A DNA stretch of 64,000 bases from Mycolicibacterium cosmeticum (GTDB taxonomy: Bacteria; Actinomycetota; Actinomycetes; Mycobacteriales; Mycobacteriaceae). The notes beneath the pieces were generated by a model. That model did no database searches. It was not told where the DNA came from and saw nothing but the letters and a program-made list of their open reading frames with translations. The position numbers were made by a program, and so were the translations under genes. The stretch lies in contig JACPVS010000013.1 in the NCBI GenBank assembly GCA_016197365.1, positions 1-64,000 on the forward strand. The letters are read 5' to 3'. This document shows, in pieces, positions 1-8,140 of this stretch (the stretch's first letter is position 1; each line of letters opens with the position of its first letter).

Positions 1-156
1 AAGCCCGCCCGACCGGTAGCGTCAGGCACGTCGAGGTCTTTCGGATGAGGAGTGTAGGAACCCTCATTTTCGAGAGACCTCGACCTCTATCCCGGCAACG
101 ACGCGCCAACCACCTCTACACCCTCATCTGTGAAGAGCCGGCAAAGGTGGTGCGCA
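1..156. other. Intergenic region at window edge
   Basis: No convincing reading frame is seen before the gene starting at 157. The stretch probably holds that gene's promoter, and the preceding gene lies outside the window. A GTG at 130 is in frame with the downstream gene but has a poorer ribosome binding site. Confidence 0.4.
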
Positions 157-792
157 ATGGGCGAATATCATTTACATTCGCTCATCTTGGCCGCCGATTA
201 TCGGGTCGACGATCCCGAATCGATGTGGAATTCATTGAAGGGGCGCCAGGAATCGCTGGCGAATATCGATGCCCACCACGTCGTCCTTTACACGTCGATC
301 TGGGAGCCCGGACGAATTCTGGTGACCATCGGCGTCTCGCATCCGAATTCCGTGCGGGAAGTTTTACGGTCACCGGCGATTTTCGACCTTTTCGACATTT
401 CGGGCGTCGACGACATCCCCGCGATCTTCGCCGGCGAGGTCGTGGAGAAGATCGACCTGTTCGACCCCGAGCCCGGTGGCACCGAGGAAGCCATCGCCGC
501 GGTGATCGTCGGCGTGGTCACCACCGTGGACAGCGTCGAGGAGCTGATGGACAAACTGCGCGGTGCGCTGGACCGGTTTCGGGAGTCCGGCGTCCGCAAG
601 ATCTGGGTGTACCACGCGTTCGACGACGGCCACGAGGTCCTGATCCTGCAGGAGATCGAGAACGAAACCAGCGCGCGCCGCTGGATCGACCATCCCGATG
701 CCGCGGCCGAGTGGATGTCGCGGGCCGGCTTCGGGGCCTACCCGTCCCTGTTCGTCGGCAAGTTTGCCCATCTGATGACGGTGGGGGTCTGA
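157..792 (+). CDS. Unassigned two-repeat protein upstream of a Bfd-type ferredoxin
   Basis: A 211-residue soluble protein with no signal peptide or membrane segment. The ATG at 157 is preferred over the in-frame GTG at 130 because AAAGGTGG lies 7 bases upstream. The two halves (about 1-105 and 110-211) look alike: each has a hydrophobic strand, an xxHxLIL or IWVYHAF-like strand, a helix and a closing strand with aromatic residues. This suggests duplication of a small alpha/beta-barrel (ABM/dabb-like) unit. I do not recognise a specific family. Similar mycobacterial proteins may carry the label fatty-acid-CoA ligase, but nothing here resembles an adenylating enzyme. The gene ends 5 bases before a bacterioferritin-associated ferredoxin, so the two are probably co-transcribed and a redox or iron-linked role is possible. 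That is inference from context only. Confidence 0.7.
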   Translation: MGEYHLHSLILAADYRVDDPESMWNSLKGRQESLANIDAHHVVLYTSIWEPGRILVTIGVSHPNSVREVLRSPAIFDLFDISGVDDIPAIFAGEVVEKIDLFDPEPGGTEEAIAAVIVGVVTTVDSVEELMDKLRGALDRFRESGVRKIWVYHAFDDGHEVLILQEIENETSARRWIDHPDAAAEWMSRAGFGAYPSLFVGKFAHLMTVGV

Positions 793-797
793 GCCAA

Positions 798-983
798 ATG
801 TTCGTCTGCCTGTGTACCGGTGCCACCACCCAAGCGGTCAACGATGCCGTCGCCGCGGGTGCCACCACGTCCAAGCAGATCGCCGACGCGTGCGGCGCCG
901 GCTCAGACTGCGGCCGGTGCCGCCGGACCCTGCGCGCCATGCTCGCGGCGTCCCGCGAATGCCCGGTGCACAGCGGCGTGTGA
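798..983 (+). CDS. bfd: Bacterioferritin-associated ferredoxin-like [2Fe-2S] protein
   Basis: A 61-residue protein that matches the BFD-like [2Fe-2S] domain almost end to end. The four expected ligands are present as C4-x-C6 and C38-x2-C41, with the usual helix-turn-helix between them. In the known family, Bfd docks on bacterioferritin, passes electrons to the ferric core and helps release stored iron. Here it follows the preceding unassigned gene by 5 bases. No bacterioferritin gene is visible in the window, although bfrA lies near this locus in M. tuberculosis. The protein is small, basic and lacks a signal peptide. Confidence in the domain is high; the physiological partner is inferred. 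Confidence 0.85.
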   Translation: MFVCLCTGATTQAVNDAVAAGATTSKQIADACGAGSDCGRCRRTLRAMLAASRECPVHSGV

Positions 984-997
984 CAGAAGGGCCTAGC

Positions 998-1753
998 CTA
1001 GCCCCGCTTGTCCACGAAAGACGCCAGCGCGTCGACGTTGGCGGCCTGACCGAGCAGTTCGGCGAACAATGCGTTCTCCCGCTCGCTGGCCTCCGCCATA
1101 CCCACCCGGATCGGTTCCAGCATGGTCTTCTTCACCGCGAGAAGGCTGTTCAGCGGACGTGAGGCCAGCACATCGGCATGCCTACGCGCCTCGGCCAACA
1201 GCTCCTCGGGTTCGCACACCTTGAACACCAGGCCCATCCGCTGCGCCTCGGTGGCGTCGATCCACTCCGACGACAACAGCAGCCACGCCGCGTTCTGCCT
1301 GCCGATCAGACGCGGCAGCAGGTAGGACGAGGCCGCCTCGGGCGGCACACCCAAGCTGGTGAAGGGGCACTTCAGCCGCGCCGTCGAGGACATGAACGCC
1401 AGATCGGCGTAGCCCAGGATGGTGGTGCCGATACCCAGTCCGACGCCGTTGACCGCGCAGATGAACGGCTTCGGGAACGCCGCCAGCGCTTCGATCATCC
1501 CGCGGAAGCCGTACTTGCCCGGCTGGTAATCGGGGTCGGTGACCAGCTTCTGCATCTCGACCAGGTCGTTGCCCGCGCTGAAGGCTCGGCCGGCTCCGGT
1601 CAGCAGCACGACGGACACCTCGGGGTCGTCGGCCGCGGCCAGCAGCGCCTCGGTGGTCGCGTCGTACAGCGCTTCACTGAACGCGTTGAGCGCTTCGGGC
1701 CGGTTCAGGGTCAGCGTGCGGACCCGGTTGTCATCGGAGATCAGCAATGTCAC
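998..1753 (-). CDS. Enoyl-CoA hydratase/isomerase family protein
   Basis: A 251-residue crotonase-fold protein of normal length. The oxyanion-hole regions are visible as GRAFSAGNDL (about 65-75) and VNGVGLGIGTTIL (about 108-120). The usual catalytic glutamates of enoyl-CoA hydratase 1 are not both obvious: the second region reads SLGVPPEAASS, retaining one Glu. It could therefore be a hydratase, an isomerase or another crotonase member. The GTG start at 1753 overlaps the stop of the upstream EthD-like gene by 4 bases (GTGA), so the pair is translationally coupled. A role in CoA-thioester catabolism is inferred from the family; the substrate is unknown. Confidence 0.85.
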   Translation of the reverse strand: MTLLISDDNRVRTLTLNRPEALNAFSEALYDATTEALLAAADDPEVSVVLLTGAGRAFSAGNDLVEMQKLVTDPDYQPGKYGFRGMIEALAAFPKPFICAVNGVGLGIGTTILGYADLAFMSSTARLKCPFTSLGVPPEAASSYLLPRLIGRQNAAWLLLSSEWIDATEAQRMGLVFKVCEPEELLAEARRHADVLASRPLNSLLAVKKTMLEPIRVGMAEASERENALFAELLGQAANVDALASFVDKRG

Positions 1754-2463
1754 GGCTGTAGCGTATTCGCCGGGGCCCACAGCACGTAGCGGCTGGTCGG
1801 CACGGTGTCGATATCGCGGTCCGCGCCGAACCGCGCGACGCTGGCCGCCATCCGCCCCATCCGGTCTCCCAGGTCGGCGTCGTCGGCCGCACCGAAGAAC
1901 GCGTGCAGGTCGGATACCGCTTCGATCGGGAACAGCTCCTCGACGATCGCATCGATGCGGGGCGCGCCTTCGGTGAGTGCGCGCACCACCGTGTTCTGGG
2001 TGTAGCCGAAGGTCGCCTGGGTGGCGATCGCGACCGGCGTGTGGTCGACATGCCAACGCGCGAGCCAGGTCTGCTGGTCCAGATCGGCAGGTCTACGCAG
2101 CAACGCCACGTTGGCCAAGCCCGGGGTCCGCGCGCTCGGCGGCCCGGAAGGTCCGGGCATCGGAACCGACTCGGTCACCAGATACGCTGCCAGCCAGTCA
2201 CATTCAGCAGCCAATAGGTCGAGGGCCGCCGCGACGGCCGCACCGTAGTACTGCTGGGTCCAGATACTCACCACCGCGACTACGGGCGGATCCAGCGTCG
2301 TGAGCGTCATCAGCGACGCCCGCACCTGATCGTCCCTGACGTTGACGGTGACCCCGGGCAGGTCCAGTTCCGACAGCGCCGAGGCCACCCTGGTTCGCAG
2401 TCGCCGGCACCATTGCTCGTCCGCTTCGGCCCGCCGCAACGTCACCATCACCTTTTCCACCAT
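1750..2463 (-). CDS. EthD-domain-like protein coupled to an enoyl-CoA hydratase
   Basis: A 237-residue soluble protein. The region around 125-165 (LARWHVDHTPVAIATQATFGYTQN) has the pattern of EthD/dabb ferredoxin-like domains, in which a short helix follows a Trp-His segment. A second, weaker ferredoxin-like unit occupies the first 100 residues. The start at 2463 gives MVEKVMVTLRR; a second in-frame Met four codons later is possible. The stop overlaps the start of the enoyl-CoA hydratase by 4 bases, so both probably act in one degradation pathway. EthD-like proteins are often accessory or lyase-like factors. The actual reaction cannot be read from the sequence. Confidence 0.7.
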   Translation of the reverse strand: MVEKVMVTLRRAEADEQWCRRLRTRVASALSELDLPGVTVNVRDDQVRASLMTLTTLDPPVVAVVSIWTQQYYGAAVAAALDLLAAECDWLAAYLVTESVPMPGPSGPPSARTPGLANVALLRRPADLDQQTWLARWHVDHTPVAIATQATFGYTQNTVVRALTEGAPRIDAIVEELFPIEAVSDLHAFFGAADDADLGDRMGRMAASVARFGADRDIDTVPTSRYVLWAPANTLQP

Positions 2464-2548
2464 CAGAAAGTAACAACCGCGCGTGACGCGAATCCGCCGA
2501 CTGCGTCGGTTACGCCCGGTGGGCCACCAGGCATACGACAATGAACGC

Positions 2549-4570
2549 GTGGCGAAGGGTAAGTCCCTCGGGTTGGCGCTGTACGAGTTCGGCGCGGTGG
2601 CGCGCAGCCTGCTGGGCGTGCTGGCGGTGGCGGCCGTCGCGCTGTACCTCGGTTCGCCGGGGACGGCGATCGCGGCCGGGGGCGCGGCGGCGATGGCCGG
2701 GGCGACGGCACTGCAGGACAGTCCGCGTAGCCGGATACCGCTGGTTCTCGCCGTGTCGGTCGAGATGGCGCTGGCCGTGGCCGTCGGCGGACTCACCGCG
2801 TCCTGGACGCCGGTGTTCCTGGTGACGGTCGCCGCGTGGTGCTTCGCGGCCGGCATGCAGTGGGCGCTGAGCGCGAACGCGGGGATGGTGGCGGCGGGCG
2901 CCGCGGTGCTACTCGTCACCGCCTCGCCCACCGCGGGCGGTACCGCCGCAGTGCTGACGGCGAGCGGCCTGGCCCTGCTCGGTGGGCTGGCGCAGGCGGC
3001 GATGATCGCGCTGTGGCCACAAAGTCGCTGGCGCGACCAGCGGGCGGCACTGACCGACGCCTACCGTTGCCTCGGCGCCGACGCCCGGCGACTGGCCACC
3101 GACCCGGACGCCCAGGTCGATCGACACCCACTGATCCGGCTGCGGGAAACCTTCACGCTCAGCGAATCCCAGGCCCGCCGCAGACCGCCGGCCTACCGCG
3201 GGTGGTACGGCCTGCCGGAGCGGATCGCGGTGACACTGACCGCACTCGGCAGGGAAGGCCCGCGCGACAAGGCCGCCGAGGACGCCCTGTACGCCGCCGC
3301 CGACCTCCTCGAACTCATCGCCCGGCGCGCGCCGCGGCGTGCCATCGGACCCGCGCTGACCCGGATGGATGCCGCAGCCGGCGCTGTCGGTGGAGCCACC
3401 CAGACCGTCGCCCAACGACTTTCGCTTCAGCTCGCCGAAGCGGTCGAACTGCGCCTGGGACAGTTCGAACCCGAGCAGGTCGCACAGCTGCGACGGCCGG
3501 GACTCCCGCACGCCTGGGCGGCCGCGGCCGGTCTGATTCGGGCGCAGCTGAATTGGCGCTCCCCCATCCTCCGGCATGCCGTCCGGCTGGCAGTCGCCGC
3601 CACCGCAGGGGTGGCGATGGGCCGGGCCTCCGGCGCCGAACACGGGTACTGGATCGCGGTGACGGTCCTCATGGTGCTGCGGCCCGAGACCGCACACACC
3701 TACACCCGGTGCATCGGCCGGATCACCGGTAACGCCATCGGCGTCGTGGGCGCCTCCGCATTCACCGTGCTGCTGCATCCCGGCGGCCTGGCATCTGCTG
3801 CGCTCGCCGTGTTCTTTCTCGGAATTGCGTATTCGGCAGGACGATTCGGCTACCTGGTGGTCAGTGCGGCGCTTGCGGCGGCCATCATCTTCCTGCTCGA
3901 CGTGGGCGGCGGTGTCAACGCCGCCACCATCGAGCAGCGCTGGTTCGCGACGGTGGTCGGCGGCGCACTGTCGGTGATCGTGCACGTCGGGTTGCCCGAC
4001 AACGCGCTGGTGCGGCTGCGGCAGCGCGCCGGCGAGTTGTTGAAGACCGAAATCGACTATGCCGCGGCGGTGATCACGGCCTTCGTGCACGACCTCGACC
4101 ACCCCGCCGGGGCACTCTCGGCCGCCTGGCAGCGGGCGGCCAGCGCACGCACCGCGTTCGAGGCCGCCGCCGGCGCGACCCGCACCGATGACCCCGCAAT
4201 ACGCCGGTGGCTGCGGGCATTTCGCGCCTCACTCAATGCCGTCACCACCAGTTGCGCCACCCTGGAGGCCACGCTGCCGGCCCACCCGTCGCCCACGTTG
4301 AATCGCGAGTTCGTCAGCACCATCGACGGTTACGTCAAAGCGTTGATGGGCAATCCGGCGACGCCGGCCGCACCGTGGCGGGTGGACGCCGAGCAACTCG
4401 GCACCGCCGCGGTCGCGGTCCGGGACGCCGCACCGCTGCTGCGCCCGGAGGACGGCCCCGCCCGCGTGCTGGTCGCCGAACTGGCCACCATCACCCGGGT
4501 CGTGGTCGACATCGCCGCCGTCAGTCCCGCGGACCTTGCGGCTAGTCCCTGGCCCACTTCGGCCGGATGA
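2549..4570 (+). CDS. FUSC-family inner-membrane transporter (aromatic-acid-exporter-like)
   Basis: About 673 residues with two hydrophobic blocks, one near the N-terminus (residues 15-160) and one in the middle (residues 355-480). Each block holds several membrane helices and is followed by a soluble helical region. This duplicated layout is typical of the FUSC/YccS and aromatic-acid exporter families. GTG at 2549 is chosen because the protein then starts directly before the first membrane segment. An upstream in-frame GTG at 2483 would add 22 charged residues and leave only 19 bases to the divergent gene. The 3' end overlaps the convergent thioesterase gene by 29 bases. The substrate is unknown, and export of aromatic or amphipathic acids is inferred. 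Confidence 0.8.
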   Translation: MAKGKSLGLALYEFGAVARSLLGVLAVAAVALYLGSPGTAIAAGGAAAMAGATALQDSPRSRIPLVLAVSVEMALAVAVGGLTASWTPVFLVTVAAWCFAAGMQWALSANAGMVAAGAAVLLVTASPTAGGTAAVLTASGLALLGGLAQAAMIALWPQSRWRDQRAALTDAYRCLGADARRLATDPDAQVDRHPLIRLRETFTLSESQARRRPPAYRGWYGLPERIAVTLTALGREGPRDKAAEDALYAAADLLELIARRAPRRAIGPALTRMDAAAGAVGGATQTVAQRLSLQLAEAVELRLGQFEPEQVAQLRRPGLPHAWAAAAGLIRAQLNWRSPILRHAVRLAVAATAGVAMGRASGAEHGYWIAVTVLMVLRPETAHTYTRCIGRITGNAIGVVGASAFTVLLHPGGLASAALAVFFLGIAYSAGRFGYLVVSAALAAAIIFLLDVGGGVNAATIEQRWFATVVGGALSVIVHVGLPDNALVRLRQRAGELLKTEIDYAAAVITAFVHDLDHPAGALSAAWQRAASARTAFEAAAGATRTDDPAIRRWLRAFRASLNAVTTSCATLEATLPAHPSPTLNREFVSTIDGYVKALMGNPATPAAPWRVDAEQLGTAAVAVRDAAPLLRPEDGPARVLVAELATITRVVVDIAAVSPADLAASPWPTSAG

Positions 4571-5165
4571 ACACGCCTTCGGCTTGCACCGTCGGACCCT
4601 GCGCATCGGCGATCGTCCCGACCGCGAACGTCTTGACCCCTTCGGTCCGGACGATCCGTGCCTCGATGTGCAGATCGCCCAGCGGGGTGGGCCGCAGGTA
4701 GCGGATGCTGATGGTGCCGGTGAGCCGGGGGCTGACGGCCGGACTGGCGGATTCGCCGAGCACATGGTCCAGCAGGAGTGCGGCCACGCCACCGTGCACG
4801 TGTCCGGGCGGGCCCTCGTACGCCGCGCCCAGGGTGAAATCCGCGAACACCGATCCGTCGTCGTGGTGGTGCACGGTCAGGGGTGGCGCGATCGGGTTGC
4901 GTAGCCCGATGACCGCGTTGCCCCACGGCATCCGGTCGCCGTGCGCCGTGAACCGGACCCCGAACGGGCCGTCGAGCTGGTCGCTGCGCAGCGCCGCGGT
5001 GGCAGCGTCGATCTGTGCCTTGGCCGCGGCCACCACATCCGGTGCAGCCGACGAGCGGATCGTGGCGTCGATCAATTCGCGCACCGACTCGGTCAACGGC
5101 CGGTAGATGGTGCGCAGGCGCTCGACGTCCTCGGCACTGAGGTCCTCGAGGGTGAAGTCCAGCAT
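4542..5165 (-). CDS. PaaI-family thioesterase, probable KstR-regulon member
   Basis: A 207-residue protein whose C-terminal 130 residues form a hot-dog domain. The PaaI-type signature GHVHGGVAALLLDHVLG (about 119-135) carries the HGG turn and the Asp that usually activates water. The N-terminal 80 residues are a helical extension. The enzyme should hydrolyse acyl-CoA or aryl-CoA thioesters in the cytosol. The ATG at 5165 is followed upstream by a perfect palindrome (5173-5188) matching the KstR consensus TnnAACnnGTTnnA, placing the gene under likely control of the cholesterol-catabolism repressor. The natural substrate could then be a sterol-derived CoA ester, which is inference. The 3' end overlaps the convergent FUSC gene. 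Confidence 0.85.
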   Translation of the reverse strand: MLDFTLEDLSAEDVERLRTIYRPLTESVRELIDATIRSSAAPDVVAAAKAQIDAATAALRSDQLDGPFGVRFTAHGDRMPWGNAVIGLRNPIAPPLTVHHHDDGSVFADFTLGAAYEGPPGHVHGGVAALLLDHVLGESASPAVSPRLTGTISIRYLRPTPLGDLHIEARIVRTEGVKTFAVGTIADAQGPTVQAEGVFIRPKWARD

Positions 5166-5172
5166 GAAAGAA

Positions 5173-5188
5173 CTAGAACACGTTCTAG
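5173..5188. promoter_or_regulatory. KstR-type operator palindrome
   Basis: CTAGAACACGTTCTAG is an inverted repeat of two 7-base arms around AC. Its inner 14 bases fit the published KstR consensus TnnAACnnGTTnnA at every fixed position. It starts 8 bases upstream of the thioesterase ATG, in the position of a repressor site overlapping the promoter or leader. It also lies 70 bases upstream of the divergent GntR gene and could affect both. Confidence 0.75.
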
Positions 5189-5258
5189 GTGCCGTGTCGA
5201 GTACCTCGATGCCGCCGCAGCCAGCACCCGGCGGCAAAAGTTCCTACGATGGCGTGGC

Positions 5259-5942
5259 ATGGCGGCACCCCGAGTTGACGGATCGCGGCAGGAACTGCCC
5301 GCGACGCTCGTCGATGTGGCGGGCGACCGGTTGCGTGACGCGATCCTGCGCGGGGCTTTGGGCGCCGGTGAGAAGATCGTCGAAGAGCAGTTGTGCGCCG
5401 ATCTGGGGATCAGCCGGGCGCCGCTGCGCGAGGCGTTGCGGCGGCTGGCGCAGCAAGGTCTGGTCGAGCATCTCCCCCGGCGTGGATCGCGGGTCACCGA
5501 CTGGTCACCGACCGACATCCTGCAACTGTTCGACCTACGGCAGGTGCTGGAGCGACACGCCATCGAGATCGCGATGCCGCTCGCCGACCCGGCGTCGGCC
5601 CTGGAGCCGGTACGCCGCGCCCTCGACGAAATGTCCTGTGCGGTGGACATGCTGGACCGCGATGACGCCCACCGCCGGTTCCATGCCGCGGTTGTCGGGC
5701 TGGCGGCCAACCGGCAACTGGACATCGCGTTGGAGCCGATCCTGCTGAAACTGCAGCTGCCGATGGCGATGAACCTGCGCGAGGAGGCCCGCCACCACCG
5801 CGCCGGCGACGGCGTCGACCGGCACCGGGCCATTCTCACCGCACTCGAGTCCAACGATGCCGGGACGGTGCTCGCCGCACTGGAGGATCACGGACATCTG
5901 CGCTACCTGGATCTCCCTGAGGACCTCGCCGAACATCGCTAA
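5259..5942 (+). CDS. GntR-family (FadR/FCD subfamily) transcriptional regulator
   Basis: A 227-residue regulator. Residues 13-80 form the winged helix-turn-helix, with the GntR signature LRDAILRGALGAGEKIVEEQ and the recognition region SRAPLREALRRLAQQGLVE. Residues 90-215 form an all-helical FCD ligand domain with metal-binding-type His residues (FHAAVVGLA, HRAGDGVDRHRAI). The gene lies directly upstream of, and in the same direction as, an allophanate hydrolase, a biuret-hydrolase-like enzyme and an NCS2 permease. It is probably their local repressor, responding to a pathway metabolite. A palindrome at 5981-5997 between the two units is a plausible operator. Ligand identity is unknown. Confidence 0.85.
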   Translation: MAAPRVDGSRQELPATLVDVAGDRLRDAILRGALGAGEKIVEEQLCADLGISRAPLREALRRLAQQGLVEHLPRRGSRVTDWSPTDILQLFDLRQVLERHAIEIAMPLADPASALEPVRRALDEMSCAVDMLDRDDAHRRFHAAVVGLAANRQLDIALEPILLKLQLPMAMNLREEARHHRAGDGVDRHRAILTALESNDAGTVLAALEDHGHLRYLDLPEDLAEHR

Positions 5943-5980
5943 CACGATCGACACACGCGCGTACCGCGATCGCCATCATT

Positions 5981-5997
5981 CTGTCGACAATCGACAG
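5981..5997. promoter_or_regulatory. Candidate GntR operator upstream of the allophanate hydrolase operon
   Basis: CTGTCGACAATCGACAG has 7-base inverted arms around CAA, and it contains the 8-base palindrome TGTCGACA. GntR/FadR-subfamily regulators commonly bind T-GTC-GAC-A-type palindromes. It lies 38 bases after the regulator's stop and 44 bases before the preferred start of the amidase gene. Confidence 0.5.
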
Positions 5998-6013
5998 TCA
6001 TGGGAATTGGATA

Positions 6014-6040
6014 CGGCGGGCTGGAGCGCAGCGACCGGGG
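6014..6040 (+). repeat. 27-base dispersed repeat, copy 1
   Basis: A 27-base sequence (CGGCGGGCTGGAGCGCAGCG followed by ACCGGGG) is identical to positions 40196-40222. It directly precedes the preferred amidase start at 6042. If translation began at 6000, the repeat would be coding. Confidence 0.7.
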
Positions 6041-6041
6041 A

Positions 6042-7445
6042 ATGACCTCCGGCGGACCGTCGATCGGGCCGTCGATCGGGCCGTCGATAGCCGAGATCCT
6101 CGATTCGCATGCCGGTGGCACCGGTTCCCCCGTCAAGACGGCGGCCCGGGTGGCCGACGCCATCGCCGCCCGCGGCGATGACGGCACCTGGCTGTCCACG
6201 GTGCCCCGTGACGAGCTGCTGGCGGCCGCCGCCGAGATCGAGAATCGGTCCGGGGCAAGGACTTTGCCGCTGTACGGGGTGCCGTTCGGGGTCAAGGACA
6301 GCATCGATGTGGCCGGCGTGCCCACCACGCTATCCTGCCCGGACTACGCCTACATCGCCGACCACACCGCGCCCGCCGTGCAGCGCCTGCTCGACGCGGG
6401 GGCGCTCTATGTCGGCAAGACCAATCTGGACCAGTTCGCCACCGGCCTCAACGGCACCCGAACGCCGTACACCGTGCCGCGCAGCGTCTTCGGCGGCGAA
6501 CTGATCTCGGGCGGGTCGAGCTCGGGTTCCGCGCTGGCCGTCGCCCTGGGTCAGGTGCCGTTCGCCGTCGCCACCGACACCGCGGGGTCGGGCCGGGTGC
6601 CCGCCGCCCTGAACGGGGTGATCGGCTTCAAACCATCGCGCGGTCTGATCAGTACCGTCGGGCTGGTACCGGCGTGCAAGTCGCTGGACTGCCTCAGCGT
6701 GATGGCCGGCTGCATCGACGACGTGGACCGCGTCTTCGACGTGATGGCCGGCCGCGACGACGCCGACGCGTGGTCCCGGGACCGCGGGCCGCGCCACGAC
6801 GGCGAACCCATCCGGGTCGGCCTGCCTCCGGTCGCCGAACTGGAATTCTTCGGCGACGACGCCATGCGCGCCGCACACCTGGGTTTCCGGGAGCACCTGG
6901 AACGCCAGGCCGTCATCGTCGAGGTGTCGCTGGAGCCGTTCCTGGCGGCCGGCGCGCTGCTGTATCAGGGTCCGTGGGTGGCCGAGCGGCTGGTCGAATT
7001 CGGTGATTTCCTTGCCGCCCAGCCTGATTCGATCCATCCGGTGGTACGGGATATCTTCCGCAGCGGGCTGACCTACACGGCAGTGGACGCGTTCGCCGCC
7101 CTGCAGCGCCTCCAGGAACTCAAGGCCGAGGTGGGCCGGCTCTGGCAGGACATGGACATCCTGGTGGTACCCACCATCGGCACCACCTTCACCGTCGAGC
7201 AGGTGCAGCAGCGACCCATCGACTGCAACACGATGTTGGGCCACTACACGCATTTCGGGAATCTGCTCGACCTGCTGGGAGTCGCGGTGCCGCTGGGCGT
7301 CACCAGCGACGGCCGGCCCTACAGCGCGATGCTGCTGGGCAATGCGCTCTCCGATGACATCGCGCTGACGCTGGCCGCTCAGATCCTCGATGAACCCAGA
7401 CCCGCCGCCACCGCGGCCGATTCGTCCGTGAAGGAGCAGGTGTGA
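6042..7445 (+). CDS. atzF: Allophanate hydrolase-like amidase
   Basis: About 467 residues of the amidase-signature family. The Ser-cisSer-Lys triad is visible: K85 in GVKDS, the SSS of GGSSSGS (159-161) and nucleophile S183 in [10 protein letters not shown]. Segments such as [14 protein letters not shown] and [13 protein letters not shown] are characteristic of allophanate hydrolases and not of general amidases. The reaction would be allophanate to ammonia and CO2. The protein ends soon after the amidase domain and lacks the extra C-terminal domain of the roughly 600-residue AtzF. The ATG at 6042 is chosen because the upstream ATG at 6000 would make a repeat element coding and abuts the putative operator; leaderless initiation at 6000 is possible. 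A 12-base tandem repeat near the start encodes [11 protein letters not shown]. The next gene overlaps by 4 bases. Confidence 0.8.
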   Translation: MTSGGPSIGPSIGPSIAEILDSHAGGTGSPVKTAARVADAIAARGDDGTWLSTVPRDELLAAAAEIENRSGARTLPLYGVPFGVKDSIDVAGVPTTLSCPDYAYIADHTAPAVQRLLDAGALYVGKTNLDQFATGLNGTRTPYTVPRSVFGGELISGGSSSGSALAVALGQVPFAVATDTAGSGRVPAALNGVIGFKPSRGLISTVGLVPACKSLDCLSVMAGCIDDVDRVFDVMAGRDDADAWSRDRGPRHDGEPIRVGLPPVAELEFFGDDAMRAAHLGFREHLERQAVIVEVSLEPFLAAGALLYQGPWVAERLVEFGDFLAAQPDSIHPVVRDIFRSGLTYTAVDAFAALQRLQELKAEVGRLWQDMDILVVPTIGTTFTVEQVQQRPIDCNTMLGHYTHFGNLLDLLGVAVPLGVTSDGRPYSAMLLGNALSDDIALTLAAQILDEPRPAATAADSSVKEQV

Positions 7446-8128
7446 CCGTCACCGTCCCCGCCGAGCCGTCGGCGTTCTCGCTCGTGCCCGACCGCACCGC
7501 GCTCATCGTCATCGACATGCAGCGCGACTTCCTGCTGCCCGGCGGGTTCGGCGAGAGCCTGGGCAACGACGTCGACCAACTGCTCAAGGTGGTCTCACCG
7601 CTGGCCGCGCTGATCGCCGCGGCGCGTGAAGCGGGAATCCTGGTGATCCACACCAGAGAGGGCCACGAACCCGATCTCTCGGATTGCCCGCCCGCCAAGC
7701 TGTCTCGCGGTGCGCCGTCGAAACGGATCGGCGACCCTGGCAAGTACGGGCGCATCCTGATTCGCGGTGAATACGGTCACGACATCGTCGACGAACTCTC
7801 GCCGATCGAGGGCGAAGTGGTGATCGATAAGCCCGGCAAGGGTGCGTTCTACGCCACCCCACTCCAGGACGTGCTGACCGAGGCGGGTATCACCCAACTG
7901 CTGGTCACCGGTGTCACCACCGAAGTGTGCGTGCACACCACCACTCGCGAAGCCAATGACCGTGGCTACGAATGTCTGGTGGTATCCGACTGTGTCGGTT
8001 CGTATTTCCCGGATTTCCAACGGGTGGGGCTGGAGATGATCAAGGCCCAGGGGGGCATTTTCGGGTGGGTGGCGGACACCGCCGCCGTCATTCCCGCACT
8101 GCAGCAACTCACGACCAACGCCGCCTGA
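7442..8128 (+). CDS. biuH: Isochorismatase-family cysteine hydrolase, probable biuret amidohydrolase
   Basis: A 228-residue cysteine hydrolase with the complete catalytic triad: D25 in VIDMQRDF, K133 in KPGKGAF and C163 in [15 protein letters not shown]. Motifs near the active site ([27 protein letters not shown]) resemble those of biuret hydrolases, which convert biuret to allophanate and ammonia. That fits the upstream allophanate hydrolase. The GTG start overlaps the amidase stop by 4 bases, so the two enzymes are translationally coupled, and a permease follows 12 bases later. Related isochorismatase-like amidases (ureidoacrylate hydrolase, N-carbamoylsarcosine amidase) cannot be fully excluded. 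Cytosolic. Confidence 0.75.
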   Translation: MTVTVPAEPSAFSLVPDRTALIVIDMQRDFLLPGGFGESLGNDVDQLLKVVSPLAALIAAAREAGILVIHTREGHEPDLSDCPPAKLSRGAPSKRIGDPGKYGRILIRGEYGHDIVDELSPIEGEVVIDKPGKGAFYATPLQDVLTEAGITQLLVTGVTTEVCVHTTTREANDRGYECLVVSDCVGSYFPDFQRVGLEMIKAQGGIFGWVADTAAVIPALQQLTTNAA

Positions 8129-8140
8129 GAGGACCCACCC

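Noticed and set aside
45..983. 312-codon frame overlapping the first two genes
   Set aside because: It runs in a different frame through the unassigned gene into Bfd. The two separate genes have their own ribosome binding sites and family motifs.
6057..6090. 12-base tandem repeat in the amidase N-terminus considered as regulatory
   Set aside because: It lies within the coding frame and encodes [11 protein letters not shown], so a simple slippage origin is enough.
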